Shown: in pieces, positions 25,254 to 33,789 of the stretch
Layout: every line of letters starts with the position of its first letter
Numbering within the stretch: the stretch's first letter is position 1
DNA from: JANXLS01 sp035308565
GTDB lineage: Bacteria; Planctomycetota; SZUA-567; H5-PLA8
DNA: 64,000 nucleotides
Reading direction: 5' to 3'
NCBI GenBank assembly: GCA_035308565.1
Contig: DATGGK010000182.1
Location: 7,371 to 71,370 of the forward strand
Notes under the pieces: generated by a model
What the model was told of the DNA's origin: nothing
The model's input: the letters and a program-made list of their open reading frames with translations, nothing else
Databases searched by the model: none
Position numbers and translations under genes: made by a program

Positions 25254-26198
25254 ATGATGAAAAGCATTCGATCTGTCTGTCTAATGTTTCTTGGCGCCAG
25301 TTTGTATGCCGGTGATTTTGTATTAACAATCGCGCCAATTAAGGATATTTTTGATTCCGGCGAGCCAGTGATTTTTAAGGTCGAGCTTGAAAACTTATCG
25401 AGAGAGGATTTGATTTTGCCATTCGAATATCCATATCTGCCATGGATTGAATACGACGGTGCGCCAGTTCGCGACAGTGGCATACAATACAAAGCCCCAG
25501 CTACGGTATTTAACACAAAATCGAAACTCGAAGTTTACTTAGTATTAAACCGCTATTTCGGCGACAAAACGTTGACGTCGGGTGAACACACGATTAAATA
25601 TAAGTTCTCGTTAAAAACAACGCTGCTAAACGGCACCGCTGGCCCCACCGCGCAAGGCAAAGGAAGCTTCAATTACAAGATCGCGTCATCTGAATTGGAC
25701 ATTAAAAAGTATTTAGGCAACCTTGAAAAAGGATCGGTAGCTGGCAATACGCTTCGAGCACGGGAGATTTTAGAGTGCGCGAACTTTATAAAAACTGAAG
25801 ACGTCATAAAAATTATCGATAGGCATATCTTCGAGTGGAAGGACGACATCCACCGCATAGTTCCAATTCTTATTGCCAATGGAGACAATAAAATTTCACA
25901 GCGTTTGAGCACAATGGTGCTTCGCGACAACGACTTCGATATTGATGGTCCAGCTGCATTGGCTCTTTTCCACACACTGGCGCAACACCAGAAAGTCGAT
26001 AAGGACTTTGTGAATACTTTTGTAAAGGCGCCTCCTTGGGCTGCGCGGAATTTCGCGATCATTCAGTTTTTGGGGGAGAAATCCAGAGCTGAGTTTGTCG
26101 AAGAGAGCGCGATTCGCTCGGTTATGAAAAACGTCGAGCCGGAGACATTTGAGTATGGCCTCTTGAGAAAGGTACTTGAGAATATTTCCAAAAAATAA
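25254..26198 (+). CDS. Exported protein with Ig-like N-terminus and helical C-terminus, cassette 4
   Basis: A 314-residue protein with a signal peptide (residues 1-20, ending ASLYAGD). The N-terminal half (FVLTIAPIKDIFDSGEPVIFKVELEN, then SGEHTIKYKFSLKT) has the pattern of an Ig-like beta sandwich of the kind that begins with a statement of load or duty (DSGEPV). The C-terminal half is helical (ISQRLSTMVLRDND, PAALALFHTLAQHQ), again HEAT-like. No family name can be given. It ends with TAA five bases before REP copy 4. Confidence 0.62.
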   Translation: MMKSIRSVCLMFLGASLYAGDFVLTIAPIKDIFDSGEPVIFKVELENLSREDLILPFEYPYLPWIEYDGAPVRDSGIQYKAPATVFNTKSKLEVYLVLNRYFGDKTLTSGEHTIKYKFSLKTTLLNGTAGPTAQGKGSFNYKIASSELDIKKYLGNLEKGSVAGNTLRAREILECANFIKTEDVIKIIDRHIFEWKDDIHRIVPILIANGDNKISQRLSTMVLRDNDFDIDGPAALALFHTLAQHQKVDKDFVNTFVKAPPWAARNFAIIQFLGEKSRAEFVEESAIRSVMKNVEPETFEYGLLRKVLENISKK

Positions 26199-26201
26199 CG
26201 T

Positions 26202-26250
26202 ATAAATAGGGACAGCGCCTATTTGGTAATTAGGCGCTGTCCCTATTTAT
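26202..26250. repeat. REP hairpin, copy 4
   Basis: A 20-bp perfect stem (26202-26221 with 26231-26250) around loop TTTGGTAAT, identical to copy 2. An open frame of only eight codons after the right arm ends at 26275-26277, one base before the next gene's ATG. Confidence 0.93.
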
Positions 26251-26278
26251 CATTTCTCTATCACGGTGAGTGATTGAC

Positions 26279-27316
26279 ATGCGTCCCATTCAGATAGGTC
26301 TATGCCTTGCATCATTAGCGTCGCTTGCGGTCGTCGCGGGCGACTCGAGTTACGATAAGATTGCAGAAATTATACGCTCGGTACCGGGTACAATATCGAT
26401 CGACGAAAGTCGTTTTATACGTCAAAAACTGGATGAAATCGGCATTAAAGACCCGTCTGAGATATTTAACGCGCTTGAAAAAAAGGAAAACGTTGAAGTA
26501 GCGCTTCATGCAATCTGGGCGTTTCATTCACACCTCGACGATAATCAGAAGAAGTGCATTACACAATTGACGAAAGGAAGTGCCGGAAAAATTAACTACC
26601 GATCAATGGGCTGGGCCTTCTTCATACTTCTTGATGATGAAAATGGATTTAAAGAAGCGAGTCGACTGCTCATGGATAAGGATACCCACATCTGTATCGA
26701 CACGTTGCGCTGGCTTATTGAATGGTGTGAGGACCGCGATAACCAACGGACGGTAGCTGATCGGATATCGGGAGACGCATTTGTAACGTCGGTATTTGAG
26801 AAAATCACGGAGCACCTGACGCTTCACCCTTTTGACGAATCAAATCGAAATATACTTTCAAGCTTAGCCGCGTGGCCACCTTTGCTTAAGAAATTTGAAC
26901 CTGCACGACGCCGCGCTTGCATAACGGCATTTTATCATTTCGATTTTTATATCCCAGAGAACTGGCCATCGACGTGGCATTTGCCGTTATTTAACGTCGT
27001 GAAGGAAGTCGTCGACCAGAACGACGTGGCAGCACAAAAGAATATTCGCGTATCATGGCTACATGGGGATTCTATCGACAGACAGCTTTATCTTTACGCT
27101 TTTTGGGCAAGCGGCATCGGAAAAAGCGACTTCGTCCGCGAATTAATAAAGCTTGAAAAAAGCGACTCGCTAGTTACCGAGTTAGATTTGAAACTATCGA
27201 AAATAGCTAAATTTGAGACTAAGGAAATTTACCAAAATATCGCGAATTTGGCTTTTCGAAAGGAAGGTAACGCCGATCGTATGTTTTCACCGGAAAAAAA
27301 AGACTGCGACCAGTAA
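26279..27316 (+). CDS. Exported helical protein, cassette 5 (paralogue of the gene at 23120)
   Basis: A 345-residue protein with a signal peptide (IQIGLCLASLASLAVVAGD) and a helical body sharing long blocks with the gene at 23120: HAIWAFHSHLDD, DDENGFKEASRLL, FDFYIPENWPSTWHLP, YLYAFWASGIGKSDFVREL and KIAKFETKEIY. The two copies are divergent, not recent duplicates, and two unrelated cassettes lie between them. GGTGAG at 26265-26270 is a plausible ribosome binding site for ATG 26279. Function unknown. Confidence 0.65.
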   Translation: MRPIQIGLCLASLASLAVVAGDSSYDKIAEIIRSVPGTISIDESRFIRQKLDEIGIKDPSEIFNALEKKENVEVALHAIWAFHSHLDDNQKKCITQLTKGSAGKINYRSMGWAFFILLDDENGFKEASRLLMDKDTHICIDTLRWLIEWCEDRDNQRTVADRISGDAFVTSVFEKITEHLTLHPFDESNRNILSSLAAWPPLLKKFEPARRRACITAFYHFDFYIPENWPSTWHLPLFNVVKEVVDQNDVAAQKNIRVSWLHGDSIDRQLYLYAFWASGIGKSDFVRELIKLEKSDSLVTELDLKLSKIAKFETKEIYQNIANLAFRKEGNADRMFSPEKKDCDQ

Positions 27317-27325
27317 TTCCTCGGG

Positions 27326-27353
27326 AAAATAGGGACAGGCACCTATTATTAAT
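27326..27353. repeat. Left half of a GGGACAG REP element
   Basis: AAAATAGGGACAGGCACC followed by CTATTATTAAT (27343-27353). The right arm expected for a hairpin is absent here. A matching right half beginning with the same 11 bases is at 31090, so this element may have been split by an insertion. Confidence 0.65.
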
Positions 27354-27447
27354 AAGTAATACTGACCACTGTGCGTTATAAAGCCCCCCTCTTGCCTTCC
27401 CCACCCCCATTTGGTATAAGCTCCCCCATCCTTTTCGGAAAATTCCC

Positions 27448-28563
27448 GTGCGCACACTCTTCCTCCCCGCCGCATTTCTTGTGTGTCAGCTACTCGCCGC
27501 CGAATCCCCGCGCGACAACACCGCCGCCTTCATCGATCAGGTCACGGAGCATTTCAAAGCGTGGGACCAGGACGGCAACGGCAAGCTCTCGATGAGCGAA
27601 CTCAACGCCGCGGCCGGCAACCCGAAGACCGAAGGCGCGGAGGCGGCGGCGGTGGCCGCATTGAAGCGCGCGCAGAATCCGAAGCTGCCGGCAGTCGAGT
27701 TGACGCTGGAGAACATCGTCAAGCTGGCGAAAACTCCGCCGGCCGCCGCGGAAGGCCCGAATTTTCCGAAGATGTACGGCGAAGGGCTCTCCAAGGTCGG
27801 CCGCGCCAACCGCGTGTTGTTCGCGTCGGAAATTCCGCAACTGTCGTCGCTGCATCAAGGCCGGCTGGGCGATTGTTTCTGTCTGGCGCCGCTGGGCGCG
27901 ATGCTGCACCGCGATCCGAAGCAAGTGCAGGCGATGTTCCACGAATTGCCCGATGGAAGTGGAAAATGCGAACTGGTGCTGGGCAAAAGAACCGTCACGG
28001 TCGAAATGCCCACCGACACCGAACTGGCGCTCAGCTCCGCGGCGCGCCGCGACGGCATCTGGGTGAATCTCTATGAGAAAGCGGTCGGCCAGGTGCGCAA
28101 CGATTCCAAGCCCGAAAAAGACCGCACCGCCGAACCGCTCGACGCCGTCGCACGCGGCGGCTCCGCCGGCACAATCCTGGCCTTGATCACCGGCCACGAA
28201 ATCACCCGCTTCGGCTTTAAACCGTTCAAAGACGCCTCGCTCTCCGCCGAACAAAAAGCCGCAAAAATGAAAAGCCTGCGCGAGCAGCTTGCCGCGGCCG
28301 TGCGCGAAAAACGCCTGATGACCTGCGGCACGATCACACCGACCACGCCCGGCCTCACGCCCAACCACGCGTACGCGATTCTGGATTACGACGAAAAAAC
28401 CGACGCCGTGCAGTTGTGGAATCCCCACGGCAACAATTTCACGCCGAAAGGCGAGCCGGGATTGCTCAACGGCTACCTCCACAAAAACGGAATCGCCTCC
28501 ATCCCGCTCGCCGATTTCGTGCAGCAGTTTTCGGGGATGGCGTTTGAGCAGGGGGGGAAGTAA
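27448..28563 (+). CDS. Exported calpain-like cysteine protease with EF-hand
   Basis: A 371-residue exported protein (signal peptide residues 1-18, GTG start). A canonical EF-hand calcium loop occupies residues 40-51 (DQDGNGKLSMSE). The protease core follows the calpain (C2) pattern: QGRLGDCFCLAPLGAM with catalytic Cys143, NHAYAILDYD with His307, and LWNPHGNN with Asn325. All three catalytic residues are therefore present. Calcium dependence is plausible through the EF-hand but unproven. Composition returns to the GC-rich style of the genome, unlike the cassette genes before it. No ribosome binding site of good quality is visible. Confidence 0.83.
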   Translation: MRTLFLPAAFLVCQLLAAESPRDNTAAFIDQVTEHFKAWDQDGNGKLSMSELNAAAGNPKTEGAEAAAVAALKRAQNPKLPAVELTLENIVKLAKTPPAAAEGPNFPKMYGEGLSKVGRANRVLFASEIPQLSSLHQGRLGDCFCLAPLGAMLHRDPKQVQAMFHELPDGSGKCELVLGKRTVTVEMPTDTELALSSAARRDGIWVNLYEKAVGQVRNDSKPEKDRTAEPLDAVARGGSAGTILALITGHEITRFGFKPFKDASLSAEQKAAKMKSLREQLAAAVREKRLMTCGTITPTTPGLTPNHAYAILDYDEKTDAVQLWNPHGNNFTPKGEPGLLNGYLHKNGIASIPLADFVQQFSGMAFEQGGK

Positions 28564-28695
28564 GGGGGATCTCGGCAAATACGGGGGGTTCGGCTGCGCT
28601 GTCACTCTTAAGCGATGAAAAAGTTCGTGCAAGTCCCCGAATTCAGGTTCATAATAAACGTGTGCTTCATCCTCGCAATACAGGGGGAACCCACA

Positions 28696-31050
28696 ATGAG
28701 ACACGTCATGGCGTTCGCATTCGTTTTGCTTCTGGCCGGATATTGTTCCGCGGCTCACGCGCAATATGCACAGACCGCCAAGATCACCGGGGATGCCTCC
28801 TCGGCCTTCGTGAACTTTGGTTCCGCTGTTTCGCTCTCGGCGGATGGGAACACGGCCTTGATCGGCTGCCCCGATACGAATAGCAATGGAGGCAGCGCAG
28901 TCGTGTTTGCACGCAACGGCGCGGATTGGATCCAGGTCGCCACGCTCGCGGGGACACCCGACTTTGGCGCGTCACAAGGCTATTCCGTTGCACTGTCGGC
29001 CGACGGCAACACGGCTCTGATTGGCGGACCCACCGATAGTTTAACTATAGGAACGGTGTGGGTGTTCACGCAGAGTGGCGGGATTTGGACCCAGCAAGCC
29101 AGACTCGAGTCCCCTAATGACGCTGAAGGACTACCTGAATTCGGGTATTCGGTTGCGCTCTCTGCCGATGGGAACGCGGCCCTAATTGGCGGACCTCAAG
29201 ATAACTACGACCCCACCTTTCAACTTGCAGATGGCGCAGCGTGGTTATTTACGCGGAGCGGCGGGACGTGGACGGAGTCGGTTAAATATTTTGGGGATGA
29301 GGGTTCGGGGGCGGGCACTTCCGTTTCGCTGTCGGCCGATGGGAAGACGGTGCTGATAGGCGAGCCATTCTATAGTGGAGGAAACAGCGGCGGAAATGAC
29401 GGCGCCGCGAAGGTGATTCAAGAGCAGGGCGAATTCGATCCTTCTCTTATTGCCACACTTGTGCCGTCAGATCTCGTTACGTCATCGGGAGGAAAAGCAT
29501 GGCCGGGAGAAGTCGGGTGTTCCGTTTCGCTGTCGGCCGATGGGAGCACGGCCTTGGTAGGCGGATTTGGCGATAATGACTTTATCGGTGCCGCGTGGGT
29601 GTTCAAACAGAGCGGCGGCGTGTGGGCGCAGCAGGGCAGTAAACTCGTGGGCACAAACAGTGTGGGTGCGCCGAATCAGGGCAATGCGGTTTCTCTCTCC
29701 GCCGATGGAAACACGGCACTGGTAGGCGGATTTGAAGATAGTAACTATATCGGCGCCACGTGGGTGTTCACGCAGAGCGGCGGCGCGTGGACGCAGCAAG
29801 GCGACAAACTCGTGGGCACGGGCGTCGGTGGAGATTCCGCAAATCAAGGCAGCTCCGTTGCACTTTCCTCCAATGGAACAACGGCCCTGATAGGCGGACC
29901 TTTCGACAGCAACGGTCTCGGTGCCGCGTGGGTCTTCGCAAATAATCTGACGACGACGGTGGCTGCGGATGCCTTCGCCGGTTATAGCCCGTCGCCGTTC
30001 AACGCCGTTCTAACCGCGAACGTTACTGCGTCATCCGGACCGGTCAATGAAGGCCAGGTGAAATTCTCCGTCATCGGCACGGGTCTTCTCTTTCTTGTAA
30101 ACGTATCCAACGGCGTTGCCAGCAGCTCGGTGACGGTGACCGGGTTATCGCCAAACGCATACGTAATCCAGGCCGATTATTTAGGGACTGCGAATTTTGC
30201 CCCGAGCCAGGGTTTTGCGAATCTGACGATCTATGATTACCTTTTTTTAAGCGCGCCCACGGCGACGCCGAACCCCGCGGGCGTGGGGCAGACGGTCACG
30301 TTTATGGCCGTTCCTGCAGGCGGATCGCTGGCGACTGCCTGGACCTTCGGTGACGGCACGACAGGGGCAGGACCGACCGTCACGCACTCCTACACTTCCG
30401 CGGGGACGTATACGGCGACCGTGATCGCCTCGGATACACATGCTCTAAGCATCTCGAGCACCGTGCAGGTCATGGTTCTCGCGCCCCTTGTCGGCACCGG
30501 CAACGACAGCGACGGCGACGGGTTCTCGGACAACTTCGAAAATGCGGTCGGTACCGATCCATTGAGCGCGGCCAGCACGCCGTCGGGCCAGCCGATCACG
30601 GCCGCCACGCTGCAAACGCTGGCCTTGTCGAAACCGTCGATCAAGCTCAATCTCGCCAAGGGGGGCGGCGACTCGATTCAGTTCTCAGGCACGCTGGCGG
30701 TCCCGGCCGGATTCAAAACCAACGGTTCGAAGGTATACTTCGATGTGGGCGGCGTGGCGAAAGTTCTGATGCTTACCCCAAACGGCAGCGTGACAAACGG
30801 CGGCGACACGGTGAAGATTTCAATCAAAGCGAAGAAGGGCGCGGTCGCAGCCCAAACATCGAAGTACGAGGCCACCTTCAAGAAGGGCACGTTCGCCGCG
30901 ACGCTTGCCAATTTCGGCCTGGCCAACGACAATGTCCCGGCCGCACCGGTCATGCTCCCGTTTACGTTCATCTTCAACAACATCGTCTACCAGAAGATAC
31001 AGGCGATGAGCTATTCCGCAACGAAGGGCAAGAGCGGCACGGCGAAGTAA
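28696..31050 (+). CDS. Exported beta-propeller (FG-GAP-like) protein with Ig-like, PKD and calcium-binding segments
   Basis: A 784-residue protein with a signal peptide (residues 1-24). Residues about 30-420 hold seven or more copies of a blade motif VSLSADGNTALIGGP followed by AWVFTQSGGTWTQQ, typical of FG-GAP-like propellers. A Big_3/Ig-like domain follows (about 425-515), then a PKD domain (TATPNPAGVGQTVTF, TAWTFGDGTTGAGPTVTHSY). GNDSDGDGFSDNFENAVGTD is a thrombospondin type 3-like calcium-binding segment, followed by a C-terminal beta domain of about 150 residues. ATG 28696 with AGGGGGA before it begins the signal peptide. Probably a surface adhesin or matrix protein. Confidence 0.82.
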   Translation: MRHVMAFAFVLLLAGYCSAAHAQYAQTAKITGDASSAFVNFGSAVSLSADGNTALIGCPDTNSNGGSAVVFARNGADWIQVATLAGTPDFGASQGYSVALSADGNTALIGGPTDSLTIGTVWVFTQSGGIWTQQARLESPNDAEGLPEFGYSVALSADGNAALIGGPQDNYDPTFQLADGAAWLFTRSGGTWTESVKYFGDEGSGAGTSVSLSADGKTVLIGEPFYSGGNSGGNDGAAKVIQEQGEFDPSLIATLVPSDLVTSSGGKAWPGEVGCSVSLSADGSTALVGGFGDNDFIGAAWVFKQSGGVWAQQGSKLVGTNSVGAPNQGNAVSLSADGNTALVGGFEDSNYIGATWVFTQSGGAWTQQGDKLVGTGVGGDSANQGSSVALSSNGTTALIGGPFDSNGLGAAWVFANNLTTTVAADAFAGYSPSPFNAVLTANVTASSGPVNEGQVKFSVIGTGLLFLVNVSNGVASSSVTVTGLSPNAYVIQADYLGTANFAPSQGFANLTIYDYLFLSAPTATPNPAGVGQTVTFMAVPAGGSLATAWTFGDGTTGAGPTVTHSYTSAGTYTATVIASDTHALSISSTVQVMVLAPLVGTGNDSDGDGFSDNFENAVGTDPLSAASTPSGQPITAATLQTLALSKPSIKLNLAKGGGDSIQFSGTLAVPAGFKTNGSKVYFDVGGVAKVLMLTPNGSVTNGGDTVKISIKAKKGAVAAQTSKYEATFKKGTFAATLANFGLANDNVPAAPVMLPFTFIFNNIVYQKIQAMSYSATKGKSGTAK

Positions 31051-31089
31051 TTCCGATTTGATTTACAGCTTCTAAATATGGATGGTCCT

Positions 31090-31119
31090 CTATTATTAAT
31101 TGACTGTCCCTGTTTACAC
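31090..31119. repeat. Right half of a GGGACAG REP element
   Basis: CTATTATTAAT (31090-31100) followed by TGACTGTCCCTGTTTAC. Joined to the left half at 27326-27353 through the shared 11 bases, it would make one hairpin with an 11-of-12 match between AAATAGGGACAG and the complement of CTGTCCCTGTTT. Confidence 0.6.
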
Positions 31120-31132
31120 AGGCATAAACAAA

Positions 31133-33703
31133 ATGAATCAATCCTTTATTGTCACCGCCGCCTTCGCTTTGGCTATATCGTGCGCACTAAACGTCGCGAG
31201 AATCAACGCAGCCGATCAGCCTCGGCCACCCTTTGCAGACTACAAATTAGCGGACTCCGAATTAAAAGTCGTCGGTATCGACGCCGATCCGAACGAATCT
31301 TTTCTGTCGCTGCAGCTCGACAGCGCTGGCCGGCTGTTTGCGGGCTGTCGCGAGGCGCTTTTCGTATATGAGCCTGCACAAAACGGGCTGTACCAGCCGC
31401 GGCAGCTTCTGTATCGGTTTCCCAAGAATTCGTGGGTTTACGGCATTGCGATCCGAGGTACCGATTTAATCGTCTCCACGCATACGGCTGTCTATACGCT
31501 CGAAGGCGCGGTCTTAAAACGCGAAGGAATTCAGCCCAAGCGGCTATTATGGGGCTTGCCGATGCTTCCTTATTTTGAGGAACATCAAGGCATGCATGCC
31601 GTGGAAATAGGGCCCGATGGCGACCTCTATGTATCTCTCGGAGACAACTTGGTTGGATACGGCGATTTTAAACGTGCGGATCATTGGGGACACTGGACCT
31701 TTCGGCACGGCGAAAACAGCACTCCGATTACGACGGTCGGCGCGGTCGTTCGGCTCTCGCCCGACGGCAGCCGGCTTGTGCCCATCGCCCGCGGCTTGCG
31801 CAACTGCTGCGGTCTGGCGTTCGACTCGAATTGGAATCTGTTTGGAAACGATAACGATCACGAGAGCCTTCCCGACGAATACGTGCCGGGCCGCTTGTTG
31901 TACATCACGCCGCACGCCTATTACAGTTGGCCGCGCGGCTGGCTTATCGAGAAACATCCGTGGCGCACGGAAATGCTTGCCACGCTCAATCCCAACCTCG
32001 GGCGCTACGTCCCGACAGGCCAGGCCTACTACGACGACGCCTTTCTGCCGGAAAAATTTCGAGGCAATCTTTTGGTTGCGGAATGGGGGAAAGGCGTGCT
32101 TCCCCGATACCCCCTCAACCAGAGTGGCGCGAGTTTCAAAGCAGATCAGATGCCGTTTCTCCAGTGCGTTAAAAATGTCCGTCCCGTGGGCGTTGCGATT
32201 GGCCGCGGCGGGCGGATTTTCGTCTCGTCTCTGGTGATGCACGCGAATGAAGCGTCGCCGGTTTGCAGCAGTGAATTGATTATGATCACGCGCGCCGATG
32301 ACGCGCCCAATGCGCCGTTCGATGCGTATGACGAGACGGCTGCGTCACCGGAAAAACTGTTCGCCGAGCTGGAAAGTGCGTCGTGCCAGCGCCGCTATCG
32401 CGCCCACGTCGAACTGCAGCGCCGCGGAAACCTCGTCTCACGGGAAGCGGCCACCCGGTTGGCCGGCGCTCCCGATGGAAGTCCAGTGCAGTCGTCCCTC
32501 GCGTGGATTGCCGCATCCGGCGGAGAACGAGCCGCGCTGGTCAAGCTGGCGTCTTCGCCGGATCCCAACGCCCGTTTGCAAGGTATCCGCGCGCTCGCCC
32601 GTTTCGGAACGTCAGCCCAGGATTTGGCGCTCTTTGAAACGGCGCTCACCGACAAAAATCCGCAGGTGGCACACGCGGCGCTGATCGCAACCTTCGACCG
32701 CTTTGACGATTATCCCAAAGCAGCGGTCCTCACCTGTGCGCAAAGCGACGATAGTTTTCTGCGCCAAACGGCTGTGCAGCTCCTCGCCGAGAAAGCGCCT
32801 TTGGCGGATTTGCAGAAATTCACCGGTTCCACGCTTTCCTCGGAAAGAATGGCCGGAGTGTTGGCCGCGGGTTTTCGCTTGACCGTGCCGCCGGCCGTGA
32901 AGCCGCTGCCGGCGACTATTCCGCTGAACGCCAAAGGCTTCAACGCGCGCGTGGCTTATGTTGATGGCGTCGCAGACCTGCAGAAATTCGGCCCGCTGGG
33001 TGTGTTCACGATGGCCGATGCATGGGCGCACAAGACAAAGACAGCGGAGGATGACGCGCTTTTTGACATGCTTTCCGTGCGCTTGAACGATGCCGATGAG
33101 CGGATCGCAAAGGAGGCTGCGTTTTTCCTGCGGCTGCTGAAAGATCCGCGCGTCGATGCAAAAGCCGCTTCGATTTTGGGGATCGCCGCACCCGTGCAAA
33201 CAAACGCGCCGATCGCCAACGCCAAGGATGCGGACACGACGGAAATGCCTGACGCATTCCGCGCGCTGGATTGGAGCAAGGAGTCCGCTTTGGGCGACGC
33301 TAAACAGGGCCAGGCTTTATTCGCGACACGAGGCTGCGCCGTCTGCCACGCCGTCAAAGCGGGCGACAAAGGCGGCGGCGGACCCAGCCTTGCGGGGGTC
33401 GCCGGCCGTTTCAATGTGGCCTACCTGGTCGAATCGGTGATGCTGCCCAGTAAAACCGTCGCCCCCATGTTCCGCGCCTCGCTCGTCAAGCTTAACAGCG
33501 GGGAGGTGCTCAGTGGTCTCATCTGCGGAGAGACGGGCGACGAAATTGAAATGCTGCTGTCCAATGGAACCCGGCGGATCGTAAAAAAAGACGCGATTGA
33601 GAAACGCAAAGTTCTGGAAAAATCGCCGATGCCCGAAGGACTAATTCAAACCCCCGCGGAATTGCGCGACCTTCTTGCATTTCTGATCGCGCAAAAGAAT
33701 TGA
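31133..33703 (+). CDS. Exported PQQ/NHL-type propeller protein with HEAT repeats and heme-binding C-terminus
   Basis: An 856-residue protein with a signal peptide (residues 1-29). The N-terminal 380 residues resemble the six-bladed propeller of PQQ-type sugar dehydrogenases (GPDGDLYVSLGDN, ARGLRNCCGLAFDSNWNLF, YYSWPRGWL). A HEAT-like helical region follows (about 400-690). The C-terminal domain has one CAVCH c-type heme site near residue 740, GPSLAGVAGRFN, and ends SPMPEGLIQTPAELRDLLAFL, the pattern of the heme-binding domain of the Pirellula/Verrucomicrobium type. It is probably a periplasmic dehydrogenase-like protein passing electrons to its heme; substrate unknown. Confidence 0.87.
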   Translation: MNQSFIVTAAFALAISCALNVARINAADQPRPPFADYKLADSELKVVGIDADPNESFLSLQLDSAGRLFAGCREALFVYEPAQNGLYQPRQLLYRFPKNSWVYGIAIRGTDLIVSTHTAVYTLEGAVLKREGIQPKRLLWGLPMLPYFEEHQGMHAVEIGPDGDLYVSLGDNLVGYGDFKRADHWGHWTFRHGENSTPITTVGAVVRLSPDGSRLVPIARGLRNCCGLAFDSNWNLFGNDNDHESLPDEYVPGRLLYITPHAYYSWPRGWLIEKHPWRTEMLATLNPNLGRYVPTGQAYYDDAFLPEKFRGNLLVAEWGKGVLPRYPLNQSGASFKADQMPFLQCVKNVRPVGVAIGRGGRIFVSSLVMHANEASPVCSSELIMITRADDAPNAPFDAYDETAASPEKLFAELESASCQRRYRAHVELQRRGNLVSREAATRLAGAPDGSPVQSSLAWIAASGGERAALVKLASSPDPNARLQGIRALARFGTSAQDLALFETALTDKNPQVAHAALIATFDRFDDYPKAAVLTCAQSDDSFLRQTAVQLLAEKAPLADLQKFTGSTLSSERMAGVLAAGFRLTVPPAVKPLPATIPLNAKGFNARVAYVDGVADLQKFGPLGVFTMADAWAHKTKTAEDDALFDMLSVRLNDADERIAKEAAFFLRLLKDPRVDAKAASILGIAAPVQTNAPIANAKDADTTEMPDAFRALDWSKESALGDAKQGQALFATRGCAVCHAVKAGDKGGGGPSLAGVAGRFNVAYLVESVMLPSKTVAPMFRASLVKLNSGEVLSGLICGETGDEIEMLLSNGTRRIVKKDAIEKRKVLEKSPMPEGLIQTPAELRDLLAFLIAQKN

Positions 33704-33789
33704 GGGGCGCTATTCGCCGCATGTGGCTTTGTTGCCCTTACAAACCAAATTCCTTCGCGAAATTCGCGCGATTCGTTGTTCCAACAACC

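Noticed and set aside
23042..26250. Hairpins as rho-independent terminators
   Set aside because: The stems are long and identical but followed by only short mixed A/T, not a T-run; the shared core, loop and dispersed halves fit REP elements better. They may still slow transcription.
23042..26250. Regularly spaced identical hairpins as a CRISPR array
   Set aside because: Spacing is about 1 kb with genes between copies; no spacers and no cas genes.
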